Origin: Providencia hangzhouensis
Lineage (GTDB): Bacteria > Pseudomonadota > Gammaproteobacteria > Enterobacterales > Enterobacteriaceae
Reading direction: 5' to 3'
NCBI RefSeq assembly: GCF_029193595.2
Contig: NZ_CP135052.1
Coordinates: 1,984,001 to 2,048,000, forward strand
DNA length: 64,000 nucleotides
A program made the position numbers and the translations under genes. The notes below the pieces were generated by a model. That model was not told where the DNA came from, ran no database searches, and saw only the letters and a list, made by a program, of their open reading frames with translations. The number at the start of each line of letters is the position of its first letter. The first letter of the stretch is position 1. Below are positions 9,895 to 19,288 of the stretch, one piece after another.

Positions 9895-11139
9895 TTAATA
9901 AATAGGTAGTAAGCCAGATAGTGACAATAAATGAGCAACCGCATTAATTAATCCAAAGAGGATCACAAAGCCAATAATAAAGCTCCCACCTGGTGCTTTG
10001 TAGCTGTTGTTAGGGTAACGTTTACGACTTGCTTTCGCCATCAGCGCAGGGACAATGACTGCCCAAATAGTAGCTGCCAACCCTGCAAAACCAATCGCAT
10101 AAATAAACCCATTAGGAAAAATCAGTGCGAGTATTGTTGGTGGTAAAAAAGTGACTAAGACAGATTTAAGGCGCCCAAATTTGCTATCTGCAAATTTGAA
10201 AAAATCAGCAATAAAATCAAATAACCCTAAAGACACGCCTAAGAAAGAACTCGCTAGAGCCATATAAGAAAACAGGTTCAAAAATTGAGATATAAAGCTG
10301 CTCTGGGTAGAAATATTCATTTGAGCCAGTAATGCATCAATATTGTTGCCATTTTCTCTGATTTCAATAAATGACGTTCTTGGAATATTTCCTTGGATCG
10401 CATACTGCCACAAAATATAGATAACAACGGTAATGGTAGCCCCATAAACTAGGCTCTTAACAACACTACGGCTATCTTTATTATAATATTTAACTAATCC
10501 AGGAACATTACCGTGATAACCAAATGAGGTTAATAAATAGGGTAATGCGGCTAAGGCATAAGGAAGATATTGGCTTTCACCATGCTCAGTTTGGTTGAAT
10601 AGGATAGCTGGTGATGCGGTTGAAATCATTCCACCGATTGACATAATAAAGGTGATGACCATCCCGCCAATTAAAATGGTACTTAACCTATCGACAGCAC
10701 GAGTAGAAAGCCACACAAAAAAAGCCACAATAAATGCAAAAATAAAGCCTGCACCCGCTTGTGGTATTTGTATTTTTTCTGACAAATTCGCGGTGATGAT
10801 AGAGCTTCCTGCAGAAATATAGGCATAAGTAAGAATATAAAGCACAAAAGTAACGGATAAACTGTTAATAGAATTCCATGTCGTGCCTAATAAGTCTTTG
10901 ACCATAGTATGGAAACTGGCGCCAGCTGGGTAATTCATATTGGCTTCTAAAATCATTAACCCAGAAAGTAACATGCAAATAAAGGTATAAATTAACAGTA
11001 TGACAGAGCCTGTGAACCATACGCCGGAGGTCACCATAGGAATTGAAAACATACCCGCACCCACCGCAGTACCGGCAATGATCATCGCACCTCCTAATAT
11101 AGAAGGATTTTTTTGTTGTGTTGTTCCATCAATAGCCAT
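9895..11139 (-). CDS. mtr: Tryptophan-specific transporter Mtr
   Basis: 414 residues, exactly the length of E. coli Mtr. It is a hydroxy/aromatic amino acid permease with 11 expected membrane segments. The N-terminal IIAGTAVGAGMFSIP segment, VLYILTYAYISA, FGYHGNVPGLVKYY and the C-terminal LFPNGFIYAIGFAGLAATIWA all match Mtr more closely than TyrP or TnaB in my reading. It imports tryptophan with protons. A ribosome site (AGGAG) sits 6-7 bases before ATG. A good TrpR-type operator lies just upstream (11167-11184), which supports the substrate assignment independently. Confidence 0.88.
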   Translation of the reverse strand: MAIDGTTQQKNPSILGGAMIIAGTAVGAGMFSIPMVTSGVWFTGSVILLIYTFICMLLSGLMILEANMNYPAGASFHTMVKDLLGTTWNSINSLSVTFVLYILTYAYISAGSSIITANLSEKIQIPQAGAGFIFAFIVAFFVWLSTRAVDRLSTILIGGMVITFIMSIGGMISTASPAILFNQTEHGESQYLPYALAALPYLLTSFGYHGNVPGLVKYYNKDSRSVVKSLVYGATITVVIYILWQYAIQGNIPRTSFIEIRENGNNIDALLAQMNISTQSSFISQFLNLFSYMALASSFLGVSLGLFDFIADFFKFADSKFGRLKSVLVTFLPPTILALIFPNGFIYAIGFAGLAATIWAVIVPALMAKASRKRYPNNSYKAPGGSFIIGFVILFGLINAVAHLLSLSGLLPIY

Positions 11140-11166
11140 GGTGGCTCCTAAATATATCGTTTCACT

Positions 11167-11184
11167 GTACTAGCTAAATGATAC
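11167..11184 (-). promoter_or_regulatory. Candidate TrpR operator of mtr
   Basis: GTACTAGCTAAATGATAC matches the symmetric TrpR consensus (GTACTAGTTAACTAGTAC) at 14 of 18 positions by eye. Its centre is about 36 bp upstream of the mtr start codon. In E. coli mtr is repressed by TrpR with tryptophan and activated by TyrR; no clear TyrR box was seen here. Confidence 0.6.
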
Positions 11185-11260
11185 GGTAAGTGCGCAGTAT
11201 TGTAAATATAGTAAATAGAATAAAATAGGGAAAAATGAGTAATTAGAAAGGGATGGATGA

Positions 11261-11293
11261 TAAACGTACAAAAAGAGGATATTTGTACGTTTA
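11261..11293 (-). terminator. Terminator-like hairpin after the Nudix gene
   Basis: Perfect 12-bp inverted repeat (TAAACGTACAAA and complement, 9-base loop) immediately downstream of the Nudix stop codon on the minus strand. Confidence 0.6.
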
Positions 11294-11300
11294 CACTTGA

Positions 11301-11738
11301 TTAGGCTTTGTGGTGATAGAAACGTTGTGTAAGCCAGAGGTCAACAGCATTGCGGCTAGCTTCAAAATGAGGCTCTGGGAGCTTATCAGGTGAAACCCAC
11401 ATTAAGTTTTCACATTTATCTGCTTCCATAATTCGAGGTTCAACCTCACCGTTATATTCTACATGCATACAAATAGAAACGGTATGTTTACCTTCTTGTT
11501 GATAAGTCTGTAAATTATTGCTGATACCAAAAACAGTCGGAGCTTGGATATCAATACCAATTTCTTCTTTTATTTCGCGAATGGCACAATCTTCAAAGGA
11601 CTCACCAGGGTCCACATGTCCGCCGAAAATGGACCAATAGGGCGCATGTTTACTACTGCGTTTGCCCATCAAAATTTGTCCCTGTTTATTAGTGATTAGA
11701 ACACCAACACCGGCGACGACATGAGTATGCTGAGACAT
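11301..11738 (-). CDS. Nudix hydrolase, NUDT15-like
   Basis: 145 residues. The Nudix box is complete: GHVDPGESFEDCAIREIKEEIGI fits G-x5-E-x7-R-E-U-x-E-E-x-G-U, with the metal-binding glutamates present. The surrounding MGKRSSKHAPYWSIFGGHV resembles nucleotide-triphosphate diphosphatases of the MTH2/NUDT15 type, which hydrolyse oxidised or unusual nucleotides. The substrate cannot be read from sequence. Strong ribosome site (AAGGAGAATAT before ATG). It is divergent from fruK and separated from mtr by a hairpin, so it is probably transcribed alone. Confidence 0.85.
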   Translation of the reverse strand: MSQHTHVVAGVGVLITNKQGQILMGKRSSKHAPYWSIFGGHVDPGESFEDCAIREIKEEIGIDIQAPTVFGISNNLQTYQQEGKHTVSICMHVEYNGEVEPRIMEADKCENLMWVSPDKLPEPHFEASRNAVDLWLTQRFYHHKA

Positions 11739-11902
11739 ATATTCTCCTTATTATTTTATTTTTCAGCGCGCTGATCCTGACATAATCTTGTAGAAAAACA
11801 AGCAGGAAAAAGTACAAATATCACTGAAAACAATATGCTTTAATGTTATAACTATAATTAAATTTAAAGACACGATAATCATGATAAGGGAGATTAGTGG
11901 TT

Positions 11903-12838
11903 ATGACTCGCCGGGTTGCTACAATTACATTAAATCCTGCTTACGACCTTGTGGGCTTATGCTCTACTATCGAAGTTGGTGAAGTCAATTTAGTCAAAAC
12001 CGCTAGCCTCAACGCGGGTGGTAAAGGTGTCAATGTCGCAAAAGTGCTCCGTGACTTAGGTATTGATATCACTGTTAGTGGTTTTATGGGAAAGGATAAC
12101 CAAGAAGAGTTTCAACATTTTTTCAGTGAAAATGGCATGGCGAACCGTTTTAGTATGGTGCCAGGGCGTACACGGATTAACGTGAAACTCACGGAAAATA
12201 ATGGGGAGTCAACGGATTTCAACTTTTCAGGCTTTGAGGTCAGTAAAGACGATTGGAACCGTTTCTCCACAGAGTCACTTAATTGGTTAGGCCATTTCGA
12301 TATGGTCGTTGTCAGCGGAAGTTTACCAAGTGGTATTGACCCAGAAGAATTCACTCGTTGGATGACTCGCCTTCGCCAATTATGTCCATGTATTATTTTC
12401 GATAGTAGCCGAGAAGCCTTAAAGGCAGGTTTGAAAGCGTCACCATGGCTAGTAAAACCTAATCGTCATGAGTTAGAAAGTTGGGTTGGCCGAAAACTGC
12501 CAGATTTACAAGATGTTGTAGCCGCAGCGCATGAGTTAAGAGACAAAGGAATTTCTCATGTTGTTATTTCATTAGGAGAAGAAGGGGCTCTGTGGGTTAA
12601 TGCTTCGGGTTCTTGGCTGGCGAAACCGCCACATTGTGAAGTGATAAGCACGGTTGGGGCTGGTGACTCGATGGTAGCAGGGCTAGCTTATGGGTTACTC
12701 AATGGTGAGTCCAGCGAGCATACGTTACGTATGGCGACCGCAATTTCTGCACTATCCGTTTCTCAGCCAGATGTCGGTTTAAAAAATAGAAACAAATTAG
12801 CGGATATGATGGCAAAAATTGAAATGAAATCGTTATAG
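11903..12838 (+). CDS. fruK: 1-phosphofructokinase FruK, orphan
   Basis: 311 residues (312 in E. coli). PfkB family: N-terminal VATITLNPAYDLVG, the NAGGKGVNVAKVL glycine motif, and the C-terminal signature STVGAGDSMVAG with the catalytic aspartate. It phosphorylates fructose 1-phosphate to fructose 1,6-bisphosphate. ATG 11903 matches the family N-terminus; a GTG two codons earlier is also possible, and AAGGGAG precedes both. In E. coli fruK sits between fruB and fruA. Here both phosphotransferase partners are absent and the neighbours are divergent Nudix and convergent nfo genes. Confidence 0.93.
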   Translation: MTRRVATITLNPAYDLVGLCSTIEVGEVNLVKTASLNAGGKGVNVAKVLRDLGIDITVSGFMGKDNQEEFQHFFSENGMANRFSMVPGRTRINVKLTENNGESTDFNFSGFEVSKDDWNRFSTESLNWLGHFDMVVVSGSLPSGIDPEEFTRWMTRLRQLCPCIIFDSSREALKAGLKASPWLVKPNRHELESWVGRKLPDLQDVVAAAHELRDKGISHVVISLGEEGALWVNASGSWLAKPPHCEVISTVGAGDSMVAGLAYGLLNGESSEHTLRMATAISALSVSQPDVGLKNRNKLADMMAKIEMKSL

Positions 12839-12851
12839 TTAATGAATTTCA

Positions 12852-12887
12852 AACAACCCCCACATGATAATGCGGGGGTTGTTATAT
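12852..12887. terminator. Bidirectional terminator between fruK and nfo
   Basis: Stem AACAACCCCC with complement GGGGGTTGTT, 12-base loop, in the gap between two convergent genes. Confidence 0.85.
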
Positions 12888-12901
12888 TAGAAAGCCAATA
12901 A

Positions 12902-13747
12902 TTAGCTACTTTGCTGTGCTTTCAACCATGCAATTTCTTGCGGCCAAATATCGGGATTAATGGTTTCTAAAATCAAGGGGATACCATCGAAACGGCTATC
13001 TTGCATAATATACGTGAATGGAACAAAACCAATATTCCCTTCACCTAAACTATGGTGGCGGTCAACACGACTGGCAAATTCACTTTTAGCATCATTAAGG
13101 TGCATTCCCTTTAGAAACTCAAAACCAACAATATCTGCAAATTGGCTAAATGTGTTGTCACAATCTTCGGCTGTGCGTAAGTCATAACCTGCGGCAAATG
13201 CGTGGCAAGTATCAATACAAACGCCTACACGGCTTTTATCTTTCACCCGTTCAATAATTTTTGCAAGATGCGTAAAGTCAAAGCCTAAGTTAGTGCCTTG
13301 TCCCGCCGTGTTTTCAATTACAGCGGTCACGCCTTCGGTCTCAGCAAGCGCAATATTAATAGATTCAGCAATGCGAGCTAAACAATCGTCAATCTCAATT
13401 TTCTTTAAATGACTACCGGGGTGAAAGTTAAGTAAATCAATACCTAATTGTTCACAACGCTGCATTTCATCGATAAAAGCGACACGAGATTTCTCTAGAG
13501 CCTCAAATTCGGGGTGACCTAAATTGATCAAATAGCTGTCATGAGGAAGGATTTGGTGTTTACCGTACCCATATTTTTTGCAGTTATCTTTAAATTTCTT
13601 AATTACGTCTTCGCTTAGTGGCGCAGCTTTCCATTGGCGCTGATTTTTTGTGAACAACGCAAAAGCGGTTGCATTGATTTCATGTGCGCGAATAACAGCT
13701 TGGTCAACCCCACCAGAGGCGCTGACATGTGCTCCAATATATTTCAT
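12902..13747 (-). CDS. nfo: Endonuclease IV (AP endonuclease)
   Basis: 281 residues from ATG 13747 (285 in E. coli). A 22-codon in-frame extension upstream is rejected because GGAGTCAAAA directly precedes the internal ATG and [10 protein letters not shown] is the family N-terminus. TIM-barrel AP endonuclease with the trinuclear zinc ligand motifs: [41 protein letters not shown] and [10 protein letters not shown]. It cleaves abasic sites and 3' blocking lesions in base-excision repair. In E. coli it belongs to the SoxRS regulon. It is followed on the same strand side by yeiH, as in E. coli. Confidence 0.97.
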   Translation of the reverse strand: MKYIGAHVSASGGVDQAVIRAHEINATAFALFTKNQRQWKAAPLSEDVIKKFKDNCKKYGYGKHQILPHDSYLINLGHPEFEALEKSRVAFIDEMQRCEQLGIDLLNFHPGSHLKKIEIDDCLARIAESINIALAETEGVTAVIENTAGQGTNLGFDFTHLAKIIERVKDKSRVGVCIDTCHAFAAGYDLRTAEDCDNTFSQFADIVGFEFLKGMHLNDAKSEFASRVDRHHSLGEGNIGFVPFTYIMQDSRFDGIPLILETINPDIWPQEIAWLKAQQSS

Positions 13748-13800
13748 TTTTGACTCCTTTTTGTTGGAGTATGCCATTAATAAGCAAATAAATGAAATCA

Positions 13801-13827
13801 ACAAAAAAGCCACCCATTGAGGTGGCT
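13801..13827 (-). terminator. Terminator-type hairpin upstream of the nfo start, downstream of yeiH hairpin arm
   Basis: AGCCACC and GGTGGCT arms with a 6-base loop lie between the yeiH stop (13848) and nfo. Read on the minus strand the hairpin is followed by TTTTTTG, so it is a good intrinsic terminator for yeiH and separates it from nfo. Confidence 0.85.
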
Positions 13828-13847
13828 AAAAGTGAGGAGAATATATG

Positions 13848-14927
13848 CTAAAAAATGCTTTGAATCAGTATGTTAATTAAGAGCCCACCGACAATCAACC
13901 AAACAAACAGGATAAGTGCCATCAGTAATGGCTTAATACCCGCTTGGCGAATAGCACTAACATGGGTAGTTAACCCTAAAGCAACCATTGCCATAGCCAG
14001 TAAAATCGTATCCAAGGCTATGATTTGTTGTACGAATACATGGGGCAGTAAATTGAGTGAATTGAAACCTGCGACAACAATAAAAAATACGGCGAACCAA
14101 GGAATCGTAATTTTACTTTTCTGAGTGTTTGTTGTTTGGTTTGCGGCTGTTTTACGGCTTAAGAAAGCCGATAAAATAATCAAAAAAGGCGCAAGCATCA
14201 TTACACGGATCATTTTGGCGATGACAGAGGCATTTTCTGCGTCAGTACCAATAGTGTGGCCTGCTGCAACAACCTGTGCAACTTCATGTACTGTTGAACC
14301 GATATAAATCCCAAAAGTTTCTTCTGTTGCAGGAAACCAGCCAAAGTGCGCATTTAACTGGTAAATCCAAGGATAAACAAAAATACAAATAGTCCCAAAG
14401 ATAACAACCGTTGATACGGCAACTGCAACTTTACTTGCAGAAGCTTTCACCACGGGTTCAGTAGCCATGACTGCGGCTGCGCCACAAATGCTACTACCTG
14501 CACCAATCAATAACGTGGTTTCTTCATCAAGACCGAACACTTTTTTACCTAGCCAATATGCTAATAAAAAAGTTGAGGTTAATGTTAAGGCATCAATGAT
14601 AACCCCTGTAGCACCTACATCCGTAATTTGTTGGAAAGTAAGGCGAAAACCATACAAAATTATACCCGCACGGAGAAAATAGTGCTTAGCAAATTTAATG
14701 CCGGCATCACAAGATTGACTGGCTACGGGGTAAAAAGTATTCCCTACAATAATTCCTAATAAGATTGCGAGGGTTAATGCACCTAAGCCGATATCCATAA
14801 ACCAAGGTTGGTCACCTAGGTAAATTGCAATAGCAGTCAGAATACCAGCTAAAATAATACCGGGTATCAGTTTTAATATAGGATTTAGGTTATTCCGCTC
14901 AAGGGTGCTGGTGTCACTTTTATTCAT
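13848..14927 (-). CDS. yeiH: YeiH family membrane protein (UPF0324, putative sulfate exporter family)
   Basis: 359 residues, strongly hydrophobic, with about 10 membrane segments. The segments [35 protein letters not shown] and [12 protein letters not shown] are hallmarks of the UPF0324 family. The transported substrate is unproven; sulfate or sulfite export has been suggested for relatives. It is divergent from the LysR regulator YeiE, an arrangement shared with E. coli and suggesting control by YeiE. Its terminator separates it from nfo. Confidence 0.92.
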   Translation of the reverse strand: MNKSDTSTLERNNLNPILKLIPGIILAGILTAIAIYLGDQPWFMDIGLGALTLAILLGIIVGNTFYPVASQSCDAGIKFAKHYFLRAGIILYGFRLTFQQITDVGATGVIIDALTLTSTFLLAYWLGKKVFGLDEETTLLIGAGSSICGAAAVMATEPVVKASASKVAVAVSTVVIFGTICIFVYPWIYQLNAHFGWFPATEETFGIYIGSTVHEVAQVVAAGHTIGTDAENASVIAKMIRVMMLAPFLIILSAFLSRKTAANQTTNTQKSKITIPWFAVFFIVVAGFNSLNLLPHVFVQQIIALDTILLAMAMVALGLTTHVSAIRQAGIKPLLMALILFVWLIVGGLLINILIQSIF

Positions 14928-15121
14928 GATAATGCTCTTTATTACCGCTTATAAGATTTAGTAATAAGGATATAACAAAATCAATAATAATTTAAATTGA
15001 TTGTCTTCATATAATCTACCACTAAAATAGATTAGAAAGTTTCTTCTGGAATATTGCAAATAAATCGTTAATATTAACATTATTATTACAAATACTAAAA
15101 ATCACGTTGGGGCTTACCTTT

Positions 15122-15985
15122 ATGCGAATTACACTTAGGCAACTTGAGGTTTTTACGGAAGTATTAAAGAGTGGCTCCACGACGCAAGCATCTCAGTTAT
15201 TAGCGCTTTCACAATCTGCAGTCAGTGCGTCGCTAACGGATTTAGAAGGTCAATTAGGCGTTCAATTATTTGACCGTGTGGGTAAACGACTTGTTACTAA
15301 TGAGCACGGAAGACTTTTATATCCAAAAGCGTTAGCGTTATTAGAGCAAGGGTTAGAAGTTGAGCAACTCTTTAAAAAAGAGATGGGCGCCGTGCGTCTT
15401 GCTGCCAGTACAACGATTGGTAATTATATTTTACCCGAAGTCTTAGCGGGGTATCGTCATGACCACCCTGATATTCCTTTAGAGCTTTTTATTAGTAATA
15501 CAGAAGAAATTATTAAGGCAGTCATGGAATTTAGGGCGGATGTTGGGTTAATTGAAGGTGTTTGTCATAGCCCTGAATTAATTTCTAAAGCATGGTTAAA
15601 AGATGAGCTCGTTATTTTTGTTTCCCCCCAAAACCCATTAGCGAATAAAAAAGTCTCTTTAAAAGATTTGCGTGACGCGCCTTGGATTTTGCGTGAAAGG
15701 GGGTCAGGTACACGGGATGTCCTTGACCAACTATTATTTGCACATCTTCCGGGCTTTCATATTTTGATGGAACTAGGAAATTCAGAAGCTATCAAGCATG
15801 CAGTTCGTTACGGGATAGGTATAAGCTGTTTATCACGTCGAGTGATCGAAGAACAATTAGAAAATGGCTCTCTAGTCGAATTAAAAATAGACGACCTTCA
15901 TTTAGAAAGAACGCTATATTTGATTTATCACCGCCAAAAGCATATTTCAAGCGCGATTACTAATCTTCTGTCTTACTGTAATTAA
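15122..15985 (+). CDS. yeiE: LysR-type transcriptional regulator YeiE
   Basis: 287 residues. The N-terminal helix-turn-helix ([40 protein letters not shown]) and the effector-binding domain ([49 protein letters not shown]) match E. coli YeiE. YeiE is linked in enterics to lysP and sulfite-related gene control. The start at ATG 15122 is chosen from the family N-terminus; the ribosome site is weak and an in-frame TTG lies 15 bases earlier. It faces yeiH across 194 bp. An ERIC-type element starts directly after its stop codon. Confidence 0.94.
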   Translation: MRITLRQLEVFTEVLKSGSTTQASQLLALSQSAVSASLTDLEGQLGVQLFDRVGKRLVTNEHGRLLYPKALALLEQGLEVEQLFKKEMGAVRLAASTTIGNYILPEVLAGYRHDHPDIPLELFISNTEEIIKAVMEFRADVGLIEGVCHSPELISKAWLKDELVIFVSPQNPLANKKVSLKDLRDAPWILRERGSGTRDVLDQLLFAHLPGFHILMELGNSEAIKHAVRYGIGISCLSRRVIEEQLENGSLVELKIDDLHLERTLYLIYHRQKHISSAITNLLSYCN

Positions 15986-15986
15986 A

Positions 15987-16112
15987 AATCCTCGTCATCT
16001 TTTAACCTGTCGCGTTGTTGGCTGCAATCGACGACCCAAGTCACATACTAATGTATGCTCCTTGGATAGTCTCAATTGCCGCCTAGCGACACGCTAAAAG
16101 CTATAGAGGATT
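15987..16112. repeat. ERIC-type repeat (IRU), copy A
   Basis: About 126 bp, with AATCCTC at the left end and GAGGATT at the right end. The central palindromic core includes CACATACTAATGTATGCTCC, and flanking parts TCGCGTTGTTGGC and TTGCCGCCTAGCGACA match ERIC consensus segments as I remember them. The left end starts two bases after the yeiE stop codon. Confidence 0.8.
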
Positions 16113-16140
16113 GCAGTGAATGTGTTGCACTAGTGATAAG

Positions 16141-16210
16141 CTATCGCGTTGTTGGCTGCACTTTTTATGTGCCTTGAACAGTCACATTTGCCGCTACAGA
16201 CACGATAAAG
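16141..16210. repeat. Partial ERIC-type repeat, copy B
   Basis: It contains TCGCGTTGTTGGCTGCA and a later CAGTCACATTTGCCGCTACAGACA, but most of the central palindrome is missing. It reads as an internally deleted ERIC element, 28 bp after copy A. A small hairpin follows at 16226-16240. Confidence 0.6.
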
Positions 16211-16391
16211 AGAATAAAACGTCGTCCTCTTATTAAGAGGGTATACTGAATTTTTTGAGATAACGCGTTTTACTTATAATTTTGTATGAATTATGAAGGT
16301 ATCTTATAACAGTGAAGAGTTGCTTAGTTCTCACAGTCTATTTTGCTAGAATCCATGCGATATTAGCTGAATAATAAAATACAGGGAACAA

Positions 16392-17882
16392 ATGTCAGAA
16401 CAACATACCAATACTATCTCGCAGGGCGGCCCACAAAGACTACGCCGTGAGTTAAAGGCGCGCCATCTTGCGATGATTGCTATCGGTGGATCTATCGGTA
16501 CCGGTTTATTCGTTGCATCCGGTGCAACGGTTGCACAAGCAGGCCCCGGTGGAGCACTCCTTTCTTATGCTATCATTGGCTTAATGGTCTATTTTTTAAT
16601 GACCAGTTTAGGTGAATTAGCCGCTTATATGCCTGTCTCAGGCTCATTTGCAACCTATGGTGCAAAATATGTCGATGAAGGTTTTGGTTTCGCACTAGGG
16701 TGGAACTACTGGTACAACTGGGCTGTAACAATTGCAGTTGACTTAGTTGCTGCTCAATTGGTGATGACCTATTGGTTCCCAGATACCCCAGGTTGGATTT
16801 GGAGCGCTATTTTCCTTGCGATTATTTTCTTACTGAATTTCATCTCTGTGAAAGGGTTTGGTGAGGCGGAATACTGGTTCTCATTAATAAAAGTCACCAC
16901 AGTCGTTATTTTTATTGTTGTTGGCGTATTAATGATTTTTGGCATCATGAGCGGTGCGGAAAATGCCGGGTGGCATAACTGGGAAATTGGTGATGCACCT
17001 TTTGCGGGTGGTTTTTCAGCAATGATTGGCGTGGCAATGATAGTTGGGTTCTCATTCCAAGGAACTGAATTAATCGGTATTGCTGCGGGGGAATCGAAAG
17101 ATCCTGCCAAAAATATTCCCAAAGCAGTACGCAAAGTATTTTGGCGGATATTGTTATTCTATATCTTTGCAATCTTAATTATTAGTTTGATCATTCCTTA
17201 TACTGATCCAAGCTTACTGCGTAATGATGTAAAAGATATTAGTGTGAGTCCATTCACTTTAGTATTTGAAAATGCAGGTTTATTATCTGCTGCTGCGGTG
17301 ATGAATGCGGTTATCTTAACGGCAGTATTATCGGCAGGTAACTCGGGTATGTACGCATCAACGCGTATGTTGTATACCTTAGCGCGTGAAGGTAAAGCAC
17401 CACGTATTTTCGCTCGTTTATCTAAAGGTGGCGTACCTCGTTATGCGTTGTTAGCAACGACGGTTATTGCGGGCTTATGTTTCTTGAGTTCCATGTTTGG
17501 AAATCAGACGGTGTACTTGTGGCTATTAAATACATCGGGGATGACAGGGTTTATTGCTTGGTTAGGTATTGCAATTAGCCATTATCGTTTCCGTAGAGGC
17601 TATATTGCGCAAGGGAGAGATCTTAATGACTTACCTTATCGTTCAGGTTTCTTCCCAATTGGTCCTATTTTTGCCTTTATTTTGTGTTTAACAATTACAT
17701 TAGGCCAAAACTACCAAGCCTTTTTAGAAGATAAAATTGATTGGGTAGGGGTTACGGCAACTTATATTGGAATTCCGCTGTTTTTAGCAATTTGGTTTGG
17801 TTATAAGATAGTGAAGAAAACAACGTTTATTCGCTATAAAGATATGAGCTTTCCAAGTTACCGAGAAAATTTAGATAAATAA
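16392..17882 (+). CDS. lysP: Lysine-specific permease LysP
   Basis: 496 residues with 12 expected membrane segments. Amino acid-polyamine-organocation family: RRELKARHLAMIAIGGSIGTGLFVASGATV at the N-terminus, then GFALGWNYWYNW and GFSFQGTELIGIAAGESKDPAKNIPKA. These match E. coli LysP, the lysine:H+ symporter that also serves as co-sensor for CadC. It follows yeiE in the same orientation as in enterobacterial genomes, where YeiE has been reported to activate lysP. It ends at a strong intrinsic terminator. Confidence 0.94.
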   Translation: MSEQHTNTISQGGPQRLRRELKARHLAMIAIGGSIGTGLFVASGATVAQAGPGGALLSYAIIGLMVYFLMTSLGELAAYMPVSGSFATYGAKYVDEGFGFALGWNYWYNWAVTIAVDLVAAQLVMTYWFPDTPGWIWSAIFLAIIFLLNFISVKGFGEAEYWFSLIKVTTVVIFIVVGVLMIFGIMSGAENAGWHNWEIGDAPFAGGFSAMIGVAMIVGFSFQGTELIGIAAGESKDPAKNIPKAVRKVFWRILLFYIFAILIISLIIPYTDPSLLRNDVKDISVSPFTLVFENAGLLSAAAVMNAVILTAVLSAGNSGMYASTRMLYTLAREGKAPRIFARLSKGGVPRYALLATTVIAGLCFLSSMFGNQTVYLWLLNTSGMTGFIAWLGIAISHYRFRRGYIAQGRDLNDLPYRSGFFPIGPIFAFILCLTITLGQNYQAFLEDKIDWVGVTATYIGIPLFLAIWFGYKIVKKTTFIRYKDMSFPSYRENLDK

Positions 17883-17903
17883 TATTCTTAGAATATCTAT
17901 CAT

Positions 17904-17938
17904 AAAAAACAGCACTCTTTATAGGGTGCTGTTTTTTT
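17904..17938 (+). terminator. Intrinsic terminator of lysP
   Basis: AAAAAACAGCAC and its complement around a 9-base loop, followed by a run of seven T. Confidence 0.92.
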
Positions 17939-18053
17939 ATATATAGCGCAACAAACCTGCATTTTGGCGGTAAAATAGGCTGAATGTTTGGCTTTACGAT
18001 GATGGTCACAGAATTCCATTGATGAAAGTCATGATTAAACTAATAATCGTATT

Positions 18054-18072
18054 GATAAGTATTCTTATTTGC
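18054..18072 (+). promoter_or_regulatory. Candidate Fur box upstream of the iron ABC operon
   Basis: GATAAGTATTCTTATTTGC agrees with the 19-bp Fur consensus at 12 positions by eye, including both outer half-sites in part. It lies about 60-80 bp before the binding-protein start, where a promoter is expected. Iron regulation is inference. Confidence 0.45.
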
Positions 18073-18132
18073 TTTATTGTTACCGCATAAAAAAAAGGTA
18101 AGTCAATGAGGTTAATAGTGGAGCTTAATACT

Positions 18133-19269
18133 ATGTCGTCGGTAGCCAAGAAGTCTGTAGCTAGGTCGGTAGTAAAAGGAATAGGTTTAGCGTTATTAGC
18201 AAGTGCCAGTATGAGCGCTTGGGCTGCAACAGTGACTGATATTGCAGGCCGTACTGTTGAGGTTCCTGATAATGTTAATCGCATTTTATTAGGTGAAGGG
18301 CGCCTGTTTAGTGCAATAGCTCTGCTGGAAGGTGATAAACCTATTGACCGAATTGTCGGTTGGCAAGGTGACCTTCGAAAACTAGACCCTCAAACCTACT
18401 CTGTTTATAAAGCTAAATTCCCTGAAATTGACAATATTCCACTGATTGGTAATACCAGCGCAGATAGCGTCAGTTCAGAAAAAGTATTAACCCTAAACCC
18501 TGATATTGCGATTTTTGGTTTGTCAGGCCATGGGCCGGGTAAAAACAGTGAATTAGTTAACCAGCTTGAGAAAGCCGGCGTGCCTGTTGTATTTGTGGAT
18601 TTCCGTGATAAACCACTGGAAAACACATTACCAAGTATGCGTTTACTTGGTAAAGCGTTGAACCGCGAACAGGCAGCAAATAAATATGTCGATTTTTATG
18701 AAAGAAACCAAAAATTAGTCACTGATATTACTTCTAAAATACCAGAAGATAAAAAACCAAGTGTTTTTATTGAGTTACGTGCAGGAGCATTTGAAGATTG
18801 CTGTGGTACCGCTGGCGATGGAAATATGGGGAACTTTATTGATTTAGCGGGTGGTAAAAATATTGCTAAAGGCGTTTTGCCGGGCGCGCTTGGTACGATG
18901 AACTTAGAGAAAATCATTGCTGCGGACCCAAATATTTACATTGCATCTGGAGCAAAAGCACCGGGAAGTAAAGATGCAGGCGTTCAATTAGGGGCGCAAA
19001 GTTCATTAGCTGATGCGAAAGAAAGCCTGAAAAAAATAACTGAACGTAAAGGAATTAGCTCGCTATCAGCTATAAAAGATAAGCAAGATTATGCTATCTG
19101 GCACAATTACTATAACTCTCCATACAATGTGATTGCGACACAAGTTTTCGCCAAATGGTTTTACCCAGAACGATTTACCGATCTTGAACCGCAAAAAACA
19201 CTGGATGAATTACATAGAGAGTTTCTCGCTATCGAACCAACAGGTGTATATTGGGTCAGCGAAAAGTAA
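18133..19269 (+). CDS. Iron-complex ABC transporter, periplasmic binding protein
   Basis: 378 residues from ATG 18133 (GGAG 9 bases upstream). An earlier in-frame ATG at 18106 also has a ribosome site but would put a glutamate in the signal-peptide n-region. Signal peptide with predicted cleavage after SAWA (about residue 31). The mature part has the class III binding-protein layout (VTDIAGRTVEVPDNVNRILLGEG, then EKVLTLNPDIAIF) seen for siderophore and haem carriers. FEDCCGTAGDGNMG is a family-specific segment. The protein resembles YiuA-type iron binding proteins of Yersinia in my recollection. It heads a three-gene operon and faces a TonB receptor downstream. The ligand is unknown. Confidence 0.85.
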   Translation: MSSVAKKSVARSVVKGIGLALLASASMSAWAATVTDIAGRTVEVPDNVNRILLGEGRLFSAIALLEGDKPIDRIVGWQGDLRKLDPQTYSVYKAKFPEIDNIPLIGNTSADSVSSEKVLTLNPDIAIFGLSGHGPGKNSELVNQLEKAGVPVVFVDFRDKPLENTLPSMRLLGKALNREQAANKYVDFYERNQKLVTDITSKIPEDKKPSVFIELRAGAFEDCCGTAGDGNMGNFIDLAGGKNIAKGVLPGALGTMNLEKIIAADPNIYIASGAKAPGSKDAGVQLGAQSSLADAKESLKKITERKGISSLSAIKDKQDYAIWHNYYNSPYNVIATQVFAKWFYPERFTDLEPQKTLDELHREFLAIEPTGVYWVSEK

Positions 19270-19288
19270 TGAAAATGGGTAAGAATTG

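Larger units (their letters stand above)
15986..16391. other. yeiE-lysP intergenic region
   Basis: 406 bp holding two ERIC-type repeats and then the probable lysP promoter region. AGGGAACAA lies directly before the lysP ATG. No other gene seen. Confidence 0.6.

Noticed and set aside
12902..13813. Longer nfo with 22 extra N-terminal residues
   Set aside because: The extension is hydrophobic and unlike the family; GGAGTC precedes the internal ATG at the conserved N-terminus.
18106..18132. Earlier start for the iron-complex binding protein
   Set aside because: It has a usable ribosome site but adds an acidic residue before the signal peptide; the start at 18133 also has GGAG and is more natural.
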